Assembly (NCBI RefSeq): GCF_963675905.1
Contig: NZ_OY780936.1
Span: 310,001 to 374,000 of the forward strand
DNA: 64,000 bases
Direction: 5' to 3'
From: an uncultured Bacteroides sp.
GTDB taxonomy: Bacteria > Bacteroidota > Bacteroidia > Bacteroidales > Bacteroidaceae
Part shown: positions 54,553-63,453 of the stretch, piece after piece
Layout of the letters: every line of letters starts with the position of its first letter
How positions within the stretch are numbered: position 1 is the stretch's first letter
Made by a program: the position numbers and the translations under genes
Notes under the pieces: model-generated
The model's input: only the letters and a program-made list of their open reading frames with translations
Told to the model about the DNA's origin: nothing
The model's database searches: none

Positions 54553-54663
54553 TTACATCTGCTTGTAATCTTTAGCCAATCCTCCTTCTCCTGTTTTTTT
54601 ATATAAAGAAAGTAAGTCGTGCCCAGTTTGTTTCATTACCTGAACCACTTTGTCGAAAGATAC
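54553..54663 (-). pseudogene. Duplicated 3' end of sdaA (37 codons)
   Basis: This 111-bp stretch aligns without gaps to the sdaA 3' end at 58199-58309, including the stop codon. It has no start and ends abruptly at 54663. It is the right edge of the duplicated block. Confidence 0.9.
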
Positions 54664-54679
54664 GCGACTGCGGGCGTGA

Positions 54680-54733
54680 CATGTCTATTTCTATTATAAC
54701 CGGATATTATAATATAACCCGAAAATAGACATG
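54680..54733. other. Imperfect palindrome at the duplication junction
   Basis: CATGTCTATTT (54680-54690) and AAATAGACATG (54723-54733) are perfect arms enclosing an AT-rich, partly self-complementary core. It begins 17 bases after sdaA homology stops. Confidence 0.6.
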
Positions 54734-54806
54734 CGGTAATTGAACATAAATAAATATATTTATTTAATAATTTGCTAAAACTATGTGATAATAAAAAGAT
54801 AATAAT

Positions 54807-54814
54807 TACCTTTG
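54807..54814 (+). promoter_or_regulatory. -7 box of the second wza-wzc copy
   Basis: TACCTTTG, homologous in position to the box at 51141. Predicted start near 54821, 33 bases before the ATG at 54854. Confidence 0.45.
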
Positions 54815-54853
54815 TATTCCGAAATAAATGTCCTAAAAATGGAACAATAGATC

Positions 54854-55652
54854 ATGGATCAAAGAAATTTTTGTTTTGTTTTGTTGCTTGCTTTAATTTG
54901 CTTTTCCTCATGTTCTTCTTATAAGAATATACCATATTTGAAAGATTCAGAGAATTTCACAGCAAAAGATTATGCAAAAAGTGCAGTCTTTATACTGTGC
55001 GAATTAAGCCTAAAGACTTGATGACAATTACTGTCAGTACAATTACAAATCCGGAAGATGGATATCCTTCAATTTAATAGTACCTTCTCCAATATCTGCA
55101 GCTAAGAATATTTCTACTCAGCCTGCTATGCAGACTTATTTGGTTGATAATAATGGAAATGTAAACTTTCCAGTTCTTGGATCAATTAAATTGAGTGGAT
55201 TGACCAAAACGGGGGCAGAAGATTTACTAAAAAGAAAACTTAAAGAATATCTTAAAGAAGATCCAATTGTAATGGTTCGTCTGGCCAATTATAAGATTTC
55301 GGTTATAGGTGAAGTTACAAGACCTAATACTTACACTGTAGAAAATGAAAAGATTAATATCTTTGAAACTTTAGCTTTAGCTGAAGATTTTACTGTATAT
55401 GGTAAAAGAGAGAACGTTAAGATTATCCGTGAATTGGAAGATGGTCAAAAACAAATAGCAGTACTTAGTTTGAATGATAAGAATATTATTTTTTCTCCTT
55501 ATTTCTATTTGCAACAAAACGATGTTGTATATATTCAACCAAATAAGGCGAAGGCTCAAGGTCCGGATATTTGTTCTATGACAAGTATATTAATATCTAC
55601 CACTTCTATACTTGTTTCATTGGCAGGTTTGATAGTTACTATCCTTAAATAA
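54854..55652 (+). pseudogene. Frameshifted wza-like gene (copy 2)
   Basis: ATG at 54854 encodes MDQRNFCFVLLLALICFSSC and follows copy 1 closely up to AKSAV. A one-base deletion near 54990 and another near 55070, judged against copy 1, restore the frame, after which the remaining SLBB repeats and C-terminal helix read to 55652. The intact tail could start at the Met at 55128 (174 residues) but would lack signal peptide and export domain. wzc copy 2 downstream is intact. Confidence 0.85.
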
Positions 55653-55688
55653 TATCTAGAAAGTATACATTGTTAATTAATAAATAAT

Positions 55689-58091
55689 ATGTCTGAAGAA
55701 TTTAGTAAAATAGGTGTTGAAAATCAATCTGAAGAAATTAATATTCAGGAAATATTTTTCAAATACCTATCATATTGGAAATGGTTCATAATATCTTTGA
55801 TCGTTTGTTTAGGACTTGCTTTCATCTATTTAAGATATGCAACTCCGGTTTATAATTTTTCTGCTGCTGTAATCATCAAAGATGATAAAAAAGGTGGTAG
55901 TGGAACGAGTGAGCTATCTGTCTTTGAAGGAATGGGATTAATGAGTGGCTCAAATAATATTGATAATGAAATCGAAGTTCTCAAATCAAAGGTGATAATG
56001 ACATCTGTAGTGAATGCTTTGGGATTGCATACATCTTATAGAGTAAAAAAATCTATTGCTTCTTTTGAACTTTATAAAAATAGTCCTATAGAAATTAAAA
56101 TGGATTCTCTGGCATTAGATTCTTTGTCTGGAGGTATTTTGCTTAATTTAACGATAAATCCTAACAGAAGCCTGAATGTTGAAGGTCTCGTAAAAGGTGA
56201 AGAGGTTAAAACAACTCTATATTCTCTTCCTGCGTTGTTAAGAACATCAGTTGGTGATTTAACAGTTTCTTATAATCCAAACTCTTCATCTTTTGTTAAT
56301 AAAACAATTGAAGTGTCAATAAACAGACCAATTAGTGTTGCTGGTGCTTATTTAGAAAAACTATCTGTTGTTCCTGCTTCTAAAACAACGTCAGTAATTA
56401 GATTTTCGTTATCTGAAACCAATCGTAAACGTGGTGAGGACTTCCTGACAAAATTAGTTGAGGTATACAATCATGACGCTATGGAGGATAAAAATAAAGT
56501 TGCGTTGAACACTAAGCTATTTATTGATGATCGTATTGCGATTATTGATAAGGAACTTGGTTCTGCTGAGAAAACGGTGGAAGATTATAAGCGTAGCCAA
56601 AAAATGACAGACTTAAAAACTGATGCTGAACTGTCTTTAAAGACAGGTAATGAATACGAACAAAAACTAGCGGAAGTAGAAACACAACTTAACTTAGTAG
56701 ATTATTTGCAGAAACATGTAAGTAATAAAGCTAATAGATATTCGCTGGTTCCAAGTAATGTGGGTCTTGAAGATCCAACTTTGGTTGCGACAATCAATGA
56801 ATATAATAAAACACTATTGGAACGTGATAGGTTATTGCGTACAGCTTCAGAGAATAATCCAACAGTTTCAAGCCTGAATGGGAAACTTGATGCCCTGAGA
56901 GGGAACGTTACGGCTGCTATCGCAAGTGTTCATCATGGGTTCGTTATTGCGGAAAAGAATATTAACCGTCAAACGAGCTTGTTTAACAGTCAAATAGAGA
57001 ATGCTCCTACTAAGGAACGAGTATATACAGAACTTTCTCGTCAACAATTAATCAAGGCAAATTTGTTTGAAATGTTGCTTCAAAAACGCGAAGAAAATAA
57101 TCTTTCTTTGGCCGCTACAGCTAATAGCGCTAAGATAATTGATAAGCCTTTTGCCCCAAATGCCCCTGTTTCTCCTAAGCGTCCTATTATTTATTTAGTT
57201 GCATTACTTCTTGGTTTTGTTATTCCTATAGGAATTATTTATATTAGAGAATTATTTCAAGATACAATTCGTTCACGTGCTGATGTGGATAAACTATCTA
57301 AACTGCCATTATTGTCCGAAATTCCAAATTATGATGGTGAAGGTAATGTTGCAGTTGGAGAGAATGATAATAGTTCTATTGCAGAAGCATTTCGTGTGCT
57401 CCGTACAAACCTTTTGTTCATTTTGGGTAAAAATAAAAAAGTTATTTTATTTACTTCCACTCAGGGGGGAGAAGGAAAGAGCTTTGTAAGTTTGAATGCA
57501 GCTATTAGTTTAGCTCTATTAAATAAAAAAGTACTGATTGTTGGTTTGGATATTAGAAAACCTCGTATGGTTGAATATCTCAATTTAAGTGCTAAGGATG
57601 GTATTACTAACTATTTATCAGGCTTTGAAGAAGACTTGGATAGCTTGATTGTTCCTTCAGGAATTCATCCAAATCTTTTCGCATTGCCTGCTGGTCCAGT
57701 TCCTCCTAACCCTTCGGAGCAATTGATTAAAGAAACCTTGGATAGGGCTTTTGATAAGTTCCGTAAGGAGTATGATTATATTATTGTTGATTCTGCTCCT
57801 ATAGCTCTTGTAACGGATACCTTGATCATTAATCGTGTAATTGATGCTACAGCATATGTTTGTCGCGTTAATTATTCAAATAAAATGAATCTTAAGTTTG
57901 CAAATGATACTATGGAGCAGAAAAAAATGACGAATATGTTTCTTATAGTTAATGGAATTATAACTGGCAAAAGAGGTTATGGATATGGATATGGTTATGG
58001 ATACGGTTATGGCTATGGAGATGATAATGAAAAGAAACAAAAGAAATCACGTAAGGAAAGAAAACACGATAGAGAAGATGCAAATTCGTAA
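55689..58091 (+). CDS. Wzc-like tyrosine autokinase/chain-length regulator (copy 2)
   Basis: 800 residues, collinear with copy 1. Both membrane helices, the kinase Walker A (STQGGEGKSFVSL), Walker A' (VGLDIRKPRM) and Walker B (DYIIVDSAPIALVTD) are intact. Its Tyr-Gly tail has seven pairs against ten in copy 1. Because its own wza is broken, it would have to work with copy 1 Wza or another channel. Substitutions are spread throughout, consistent with continued function. Confidence 0.93.
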   Translation: MSEEFSKIGVENQSEEINIQEIFFKYLSYWKWFIISLIVCLGLAFIYLRYATPVYNFSAAVIIKDDKKGGSGTSELSVFEGMGLMSGSNNIDNEIEVLKSKVIMTSVVNALGLHTSYRVKKSIASFELYKNSPIEIKMDSLALDSLSGGILLNLTINPNRSLNVEGLVKGEEVKTTLYSLPALLRTSVGDLTVSYNPNSSSFVNKTIEVSINRPISVAGAYLEKLSVVPASKTTSVIRFSLSETNRKRGEDFLTKLVEVYNHDAMEDKNKVALNTKLFIDDRIAIIDKELGSAEKTVEDYKRSQKMTDLKTDAELSLKTGNEYEQKLAEVETQLNLVDYLQKHVSNKANRYSLVPSNVGLEDPTLVATINEYNKTLLERDRLLRTASENNPTVSSLNGKLDALRGNVTAAIASVHHGFVIAEKNINRQTSLFNSQIENAPTKERVYTELSRQQLIKANLFEMLLQKREENNLSLAATANSAKIIDKPFAPNAPVSPKRPIIYLVALLLGFVIPIGIIYIRELFQDTIRSRADVDKLSKLPLLSEIPNYDGEGNVAVGENDNSSIAEAFRVLRTNLLFILGKNKKVILFTSTQGGEGKSFVSLNAAISLALLNKKVLIVGLDIRKPRMVEYLNLSAKDGITNYLSGFEEDLDSLIVPSGIHPNLFALPAGPVPPNPSEQLIKETLDRAFDKFRKEYDYIIVDSAPIALVTDTLIINRVIDATAYVCRVNYSNKMNLKFANDTMEQKKMTNMFLIVNGIITGKRGYGYGYGYGYGYGYGDDNEKKQKKSRKERKHDREDANS

Positions 58092-58141
58092 TTAGATAGT
58101 AATAACAATAATAATTTATCTAAGCTGTATTCTTTAAATAT

Positions 58142-58186
58142 AAAAGAGCAGCTACATTAGAATCATACTAATGTAACTGCTCTTTT
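58142..58186 (+). terminator. Terminator between wzc copy 2 and sdaA
   Basis: AAAAGAGCAGCTACATTAG (58142-58160) pairs with 58168-58186 with one mismatch and ends in TTTT; A-run on the left makes it usable from both sides. Confidence 0.88.
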
Positions 58187-58198
58187 ATTATAAACTGT

Positions 58199-59407
58199 TT
58201 ACATCTGTTTATAATCTTTAGCCAATCCTCCTTCTCCGGTTTCTTTATATAGGGAAGGTAAATCGTGACCGGTTTGTTTCATTACCTGAACCACTTTGTC
58301 GAAAGATACTCTGTGAATACCATCTGTGTATGAAGAGAATAGATTAGCATCGAGTGCACGTGCCGCTGCATAAGCATTTCTTTCTATGCATGGAATTTGA
58401 ACCAATCCGCAGACTGGGTCGCATGTCATACCGAGGTGATGTTCCAGTCCCATTTCTGCAGCGTATTCTATTTGCGCCGGACTTCCTCCAAATAACTGAT
58501 TGGCTGCTGCCGAAGCCATTGCACATGCTACGCCGACCTCACCCTGGCATCCAACTTCGGCCCCGGATATAGAGGCGTTGGTCTTAACAATGTTTCCTAT
58601 TAAGCCAGCGGTGGCCAGTGCACGATGAATTCTTGCATCACTAAACTCCCGACTTTCTTGTAAAAGATATAATACTGCCGGAACAACGCCGCATGATCCA
58701 CATGTAGGGGCAGTAACAATTTGTCCTCCTGAAGCATTCTCTTCACTGACTGCTAAGGCATAAGCAAAGACCAATCCTCTTGATCTTAAGGATTGTTTAT
58801 ATCCGCTGGAACGAATAAAATAAGTGGCAGCTTTTCTTCTCAGGTTTAAAGGACCAGGCAAAACGCCTTCCTGTTCCAGACCTCGTTTAATGCTAGCCTT
58901 CATTGTAGTCCATACTTCTGCCAGATAATCCCATATATCACTATCTTCACATTCCTGAACATATTCCCAGTAACTTTTTCCACTGATTTGACACCAGTCT
59001 AGAATTTCCTGCATACTGTTCATGCCATATATTTCTCTGTTATCTCCGCCAATCGGACCTTCTTCAGTAGACAGTGCGCCTCCGCCAATACTATATACCG
59101 TCCAATTTTCCAATTCTTTTCCATCTTTATCGAACGCTTCGAAAGTCATTCCATTGGGATGGAAAGGTAGGAAGATTTTAGGTTGCCAGATGATATTTAC
59201 AGAAGCATGCGGTTCGAGTATGCTGATAATAGCTGCGTCTGTAAAGTGACCTTTGCCTGTTGCTGCCAGACTTCCATAGAGCGTAACATTGAAAGACACA
59301 GCTTCCGGATGGCGCGACAGAAATAGTTCGGCTGCTTTCTTTGGTCCCATTGTGTGACTGCTCGAAGGACCGCTTCCTATTCTGTATAATTCTTTAATTG
59401 ATTTCAT
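58199..59407 (-). CDS. sdaA: L-serine ammonia-lyase, single-chain iron-sulfur type
   Basis: 402 residues. N-terminal IGSGPSSSHTMGPKKAAELF is the beta-domain signature; the alpha domain carries the cluster cysteines in TCGSCGVVPAVLYLL, CDPVCGLVQIPCIERNAYAA and EVGCQGEVGVACAMASAAA. It deaminates L-serine to pyruvate and ammonia using a 4Fe-4S cluster. It starts 26 bp after the corA stop on the same strand, so the two are likely cotranscribed. A diverged copy of its last 37 codons lies at 54553-54663. Confidence 0.95.
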   Translation of the reverse strand: MKSIKELYRIGSGPSSSHTMGPKKAAELFLSRHPEAVSFNVTLYGSLAATGKGHFTDAAIISILEPHASVNIIWQPKIFLPFHPNGMTFEAFDKDGKELENWTVYSIGGGALSTEEGPIGGDNREIYGMNSMQEILDWCQISGKSYWEYVQECEDSDIWDYLAEVWTTMKASIKRGLEQEGVLPGPLNLRRKAATYFIRSSGYKQSLRSRGLVFAYALAVSEENASGGQIVTAPTCGSCGVVPAVLYLLQESREFSDARIHRALATAGLIGNIVKTNASISGAEVGCQGEVGVACAMASAAANQLFGGSPAQIEYAAEMGLEHHLGMTCDPVCGLVQIPCIERNAYAAARALDANLFSSYTDGIHRVSFDKVVQVMKQTGHDLPSLYKETGEGGLAKDYKQM

Positions 59408-59433
59408 TTAGACTAATTCTGTTGTGTTATAAA

Positions 59434-60468
59434 CTAATACCATTTTTTCTTTTTTAGGAACAAATAGGCAATGACGCCTACTACAAACATGATGATCCAT
59501 GCAGCCAGATAGCCATATTTCCAGTCAAGCTCCGGCATTATTTTAAAGTTCATTCCCCATACACCTACAAGAAAGGTCAATGGGATAAAGATAGTGGAAA
59601 CAACTGTGAGCCGTTTCATTATATCATTCATTCGTAAATCGTTATTGGAAATATAAAGATCTACTAAAGAAGAGATGGTTTCACGGCAGATCTCTATCGT
59701 TTGAAGTACAAATTGCAAATGATCGTTTACATCACTGAAGAATATTCTGTTTGTTTTGTGAAGTAATTTGCTGTCACTGAGAATCAGTTTGCTGAATTGA
59801 TCTTTTAATGGCAATACAGCTCGCTTTATTCGTAAATATTGCCGACGGCTTTCCTGAATCTTGATACCGATATCACTGGCTGTGGTGATAGTAAGCATGC
59901 GCGATTCCATTTCTTCAAGTGAGTCTTCTACAGTAGATATTACGTTACGGTAGTTTGCCATTACATCATTTAGCAAAACACTTAAAAGATAGTCGCTTTC
60001 TTTGTTTCTTATTTTAAGAATATTACCTTTAACAGCTGTTGCTACATCATTAAAGAAAGAGTTTTCGTCCTCAAAGAACGAAAGAACAAAGTTCTTGCCT
60101 TGAATGATGCAAAGCTGTTGTTTTAGTAACTGATTATTTTTTCCCAGATGAAATAGTTTAAGAACCAGAACCATATGCGATTCATATTCTTCAATCTTTG
60201 TAGGATGATGAGGATTTAGAATATCCTGAATAATAAGAAAGTTAATTCCAAAATAGTTCCCTATCTCACGAATTGTTTCAATATCCTGAAGTCCGTGAAT
60301 TTGCAACCAGTTAATAGCATTATCCTTAATCTCACCTCTTATTTCGCTGAATTTATTTGCTGAAAATTCATGCATTTCTGTTTCGTTATAGGTACAAAGA
60401 TGCAAATGAGTGGGAGTATTACTCACCCCCATATAGGTTAATTTTTCACTAAGCAGATTATTCTTCAT
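59434..60468 (-). CDS. corA: CorA-type magnesium/cobalt channel
   Basis: 344 residues. Large cytosolic N-terminal domain, long stalk helix, then two C-terminal membrane helices. The pore motif appears as GVWGMNFKIMPELDW (GMN at about 308-310), followed by the second helix and a Lys-rich end (FLKKKKWY). It takes up Mg2+ as a pentamer. The promoter has -7 box TACATTTG (60510-60503 on the minus strand), and an unusual TGTACA array lies about 115-190 bp upstream. Confidence 0.95.
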   Translation of the reverse strand: MKNNLLSEKLTYMGVSNTPTHLHLCTYNETEMHEFSANKFSEIRGEIKDNAINWLQIHGLQDIETIREIGNYFGINFLIIQDILNPHHPTKIEEYESHMVLVLKLFHLGKNNQLLKQQLCIIQGKNFVLSFFEDENSFFNDVATAVKGNILKIRNKESDYLLSVLLNDVMANYRNVISTVEDSLEEMESRMLTITTASDIGIKIQESRRQYLRIKRAVLPLKDQFSKLILSDSKLLHKTNRIFFSDVNDHLQFVLQTIEICRETISSLVDLYISNNDLRMNDIMKRLTVVSTIFIPLTFLVGVWGMNFKIMPELDWKYGYLAAWIIMFVVGVIAYLFLKKKKWY

Positions 60469-60502
60469 ACATTCTCACCTTATTATGTGCAAACGACTAG
60501 AA

Positions 60503-60510
60503 CAAATGTA
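60503..60510 (-). promoter_or_regulatory. -7 box of the corA-sdaA operon
   Basis: TACATTTG on the minus strand with a weak -33 (ATTG at 60533-60530). Start near 60496. Confidence 0.5.
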
Positions 60511-60581
60511 GTGGTTTTGTTCGAGAGAACAATAACTTTTTGGTTTTGTTTGTATATTCTTTCTTTAAATATTCACAAACT

Positions 60582-60657
60582 CTTGTACAAAAGAATGCAT
60601 TCTTCTGTACAAAACAATTAATTCTTTTGTACAGAAGAAAACAATCTTTTGTACAAG
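60582..60657. repeat. 22-bp tandem array with four TGTACA boxes
   Basis: TGTACA occurs at 60584, 60606, 60628 and 60650, exactly 22 bp apart. The array is also a nested palindrome: outer arms CTTGTACAAAAGA (60582-60594) and TCTTTTGTACAAG (60645-60657), inner arms TTCTTCTGTACAAAA (60600-60614) and TTTTGTACAGAAGAA (60625-60639), all perfect. It lies upstream of corA. The rest of the 434-bp gap holds only the two signals listed separately. Confidence 0.9.
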
Positions 60658-60761
60658 GGCTTAAAAAGGTATGGTGAATGATTGAAAAAAGAAGGCGATT
60701 GGTTAAAAAGAACAATAAGAGAAGTCTGATTCTTTACGGCGGAATGTAGATTCTGAATGAT

Positions 60762-60798
60762 AAATGGAGTTATTCCAAAACTTGGAATAGCTCCATTT
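60762..60798 (-). terminator. Hairpin after mutS2
   Basis: AAATGGAGTTATTCCAA (60762-60778) pairs with TTGGAATAGCTCCATTT (60782-60798) with one mismatch. T-run weak; it lies 105 bases past the mutS2 stop. Confidence 0.6.
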
Positions 60799-60902
60799 AT
60801 TAAGCCTTTTTCGGAGAGTTTTTATCTGAAGTCTTTTTCAAATATTCAAATCCCGAAGATATAATTTTACTTTTTGAACAGCCTCTTATGAAGATATAAC
60901 GG

Positions 60903-63389
60903 TTATGCTAAATCGACAACTGTAATTCCTGCTCCGCCAAACTGTACATGTTCGTCCTGGAAATGAGCAACGCCACTAACAGTTTGCAGATATTGCCGGA
61001 TAAGCTGGCGCAGAATGCCGGTTCCCGTTCCGTGAAGAATGCGCACTTTGTCCATGCCTATCAGGATAGCATCGTCAATGAAATAGGTTACGGCCTGTAG
61101 AGCCTCATCGCCACGCATACCACGAACGTCGATGTCTTGTTTGAAGTGCAGCTTCTTTTCATACATCTCATCCTGAGTTTGCGAACTCACAAACGTACTT
61201 TTCTGCTCTTTTTTGGGTTGCTGAGCATTTGTACGCTCTAGTTTCTCAAGTTTAATGGATGTTTTGATCATACCAAAGGCAACAACTGCATTTTTGCCGT
61301 TAATCTCAAGCAATTCACCTACGGATGTCTGACCTTTGATCTTTACAAGGCAGCCCGGGGTTAATGGCTCAACTTTAATTTCTTTATGAGCAATCTTTTC
61401 TGGCGAACTTTTCTTGTCCTTTTTACGGCCCTGTTTTTCAAGCAACTTTTCCATTTTACGGGCAATCTTTTCCTCATGTTCTTTAGAACCTGCCTTTTCT
61501 AAAGACTCCTTAAAGTCGCTCAGCTCTTTACGTGCCAGCTTGGTTTGCTCCTTTTCAGCCTGTGTTTCTTTGATTGTACGAATCGTATTTTCAATCTTTG
61601 CATTCGATTCTGTCAGCAATCGCTCGGCATCTTCTTTCGCCTTCTTAATGATTTCTTTGCGTGAACTGTTTAGTTCCTCAATTTCCTTTTGATAGCGGGC
61701 AATGGTTTCCTCCATCTGCTTTTCACGCTGGCGGATATTCTGACGTTTATTTTCCCAGTATCGCTTATCGCGTACAATGTCCTGCAGATATTTATCTGCA
61801 TTGATGTACTCGCTTCCCACAATTAGTGAAGCATCTGCGATGACCTCTTCCGGAAGTCCAATCTTACGAGCAATTTCTACAGCGAAAGAACTGCCCGGAT
61901 TACCAATCTGGAGTTGGAAAAGTGCCTGCATTATGTGTCGGTCGTAAAGCATGGCTCCGTTTACAACCCCTTCATGATCCTCAGCAAAATGCTTCAGGTT
62001 CTGATAGTGAGTAGTAATAACCCCGAAAGTCTCTTTTTCATTGAAACGTTTCAGCACGGATTCAGCAATGGCACCACCAATTTGTGGCTCCGTACCGCCT
62101 CCAAACTCATCGATAAGAATAAGACTTCGTTCGTTGCATCCCTTCATCATGTTTTTCATGTTGAGCAGATGCGAACTATATGTACTTAAATCGTCCTCGA
62201 TAGACTGTTCGTCGCCAATATCAATAAACAAGTTGCTGAATATTCCGGCATGACTTCGCTCGTGGAGTGGAATAAGCATACCACTTTGCAGCATGTATTG
62301 CAGTAAACCTACAGTTTTAAGACATACGGATTTACCACCCGCGTTAGGGCCTGAGATAATAAGTATGCGTTGTTTCTTGTTTAGTTCCAGCTCCAGTGGC
62401 ACAACTTTTTTGCCGTGCTTCGCTAAAGATAACTGCAATAACGGATGAACCGCATCAGTCCAGTCAATAAGTTGCTTGTCTTCCAAAGCTGGTTGGATGG
62501 CATTGATTTGTATGCTGAAATGAGCCTTGGCACGAATAAAATCAATCTCAGCAAGGAACTCGTAACTTTGCAGAATTTCAGGAACGGAAGGACGTAGCAA
62601 TTTGGAGAATTCAACCAGGATTCGGATAATTTCCCTTCGTTCTTCACCTTCCAGCTCACGGATTCGGTTGTTTGCCTCCACAACTACGGCAGGTTCAATA
62701 AATACAGTCTTTCCACTGGCCGATTCATCGTGTACAATACCTTTGATTTTACGCTTCATAGCCGGAGCAACAGGAATCACCAATCGTCCGTCGCGCATGG
62801 TTGGTGCTACATCCTTGTCCACATATCCTTCACTTTGTGCTGAGCGGAGGATAGCATTCAAACTACGGGAAATGCTCCCCATCGTATTGCTTAATTCCCT
62901 CCGGATACGCGCCAGTTCGGCCGAAGCATTGTCTTTAATCTTTCCATATTTGTTCAGAATCTGATCAATCTTGCCAATAAGTTGAGGAAACACAATAATG
63001 TCTCCGGCAAGAGTTCTCAAATGAGGGTAGGGGAATCCCTTTTCCTCATCATCATCACGATTCAGAAATTTAACAATATCATTAATGGTTTCCAGTGAAC
63101 GGCGAAGATCGAACACTTCCTGTTCGTCCAGGTAAGTGCCTTCAATGCGAATCTTCTTTAGCGAAGGTCGCACATCAAAGAAGTACTGATCCGGGAATCC
63201 GTCCTCTTCCTGAATGATGCGAACAAACTCAGTTGTCTGGCATAATTGTTCTTCAATCTCGGCAAACTTATCGGAAAAGCACATGTTATCTACACGCTCT
63301 TTACCAAGTGTGCTAAGACATTTTCCTTTCAGTAATTCGCGAATGGTGTCGAATCCTATCTTCTGTTCAAAGTTATGGGGATATATCAT
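60903..63389 (-). CDS. mutS2: Endonuclease MutS2
   Basis: 828 residues. Core and clamp domains, then the ABC-type ATPase with Walker A ISGPNAGGKSVCLKT at about 352 and Walker B LILIDEFGGGTEP at about 430. A long charged coiled coil (about 520-650) and the C-terminal Smr nuclease domain (DVRGMRGDEALQAV, then VRILHGTGTGILRQLIRQYL) follow. It lacks the MutS mismatch-binding domain and instead suppresses homologous recombination or rescues collided ribosomes. A -7 box TATTTTTG lies on the minus strand at 63423-63416, with CTTG as a near -33. Confidence 0.96.
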   Translation of the reverse strand: MIYPHNFEQKIGFDTIRELLKGKCLSTLGKERVDNMCFSDKFAEIEEQLCQTTEFVRIIQEEDGFPDQYFFDVRPSLKKIRIEGTYLDEQEVFDLRRSLETINDIVKFLNRDDDEEKGFPYPHLRTLAGDIIVFPQLIGKIDQILNKYGKIKDNASAELARIRRELSNTMGSISRSLNAILRSAQSEGYVDKDVAPTMRDGRLVIPVAPAMKRKIKGIVHDESASGKTVFIEPAVVVEANNRIRELEGEERREIIRILVEFSKLLRPSVPEILQSYEFLAEIDFIRAKAHFSIQINAIQPALEDKQLIDWTDAVHPLLQLSLAKHGKKVVPLELELNKKQRILIISGPNAGGKSVCLKTVGLLQYMLQSGMLIPLHERSHAGIFSNLFIDIGDEQSIEDDLSTYSSHLLNMKNMMKGCNERSLILIDEFGGGTEPQIGGAIAESVLKRFNEKETFGVITTHYQNLKHFAEDHEGVVNGAMLYDRHIMQALFQLQIGNPGSSFAVEIARKIGLPEEVIADASLIVGSEYINADKYLQDIVRDKRYWENKRQNIRQREKQMEETIARYQKEIEELNSSRKEIIKKAKEDAERLLTESNAKIENTIRTIKETQAEKEQTKLARKELSDFKESLEKAGSKEHEEKIARKMEKLLEKQGRKKDKKSSPEKIAHKEIKVEPLTPGCLVKIKGQTSVGELLEINGKNAVVAFGMIKTSIKLEKLERTNAQQPKKEQKSTFVSSQTQDEMYEKKLHFKQDIDVRGMRGDEALQAVTYFIDDAILIGMDKVRILHGTGTGILRQLIRQYLQTVSGVAHFQDEHVQFGGAGITVVDLA

Positions 63390-63415
63390 CTATGTTATCT
63401 TGAATAATTCTGCGA

Positions 63416-63447
63416 CAAAAATACAACTATATCTTTGTTCGGCCAAG
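63416..63447 (-). promoter_or_regulatory. mutS2 promoter
   Basis: On the minus strand CTTG (63447-63444), 20 bp, TATTTTTG (63423-63416): -7 matches the consensus, -33 has one mismatch. Confidence 0.5.
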
Positions 63448-63453
63448 AAATAT

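Larger units (their letters stand above)
51130..58309. repeat. Tandem segmental duplication of a wza-wzc-(sdaA 3' end) block, about 3.65 kb per copy
   Basis: Offsets between copies agree: wza starts 51200 and 54854, wzc starts 52037 and 55689, terminator hairpins 54496 and 58142, sdaA stops 54553 and 58199. Similarity begins near the -7 boxes (51130 and 54795) and ends inside sdaA (54663 and 58309). The copies have diverged throughout, so the event is not recent. Confidence 0.9.
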
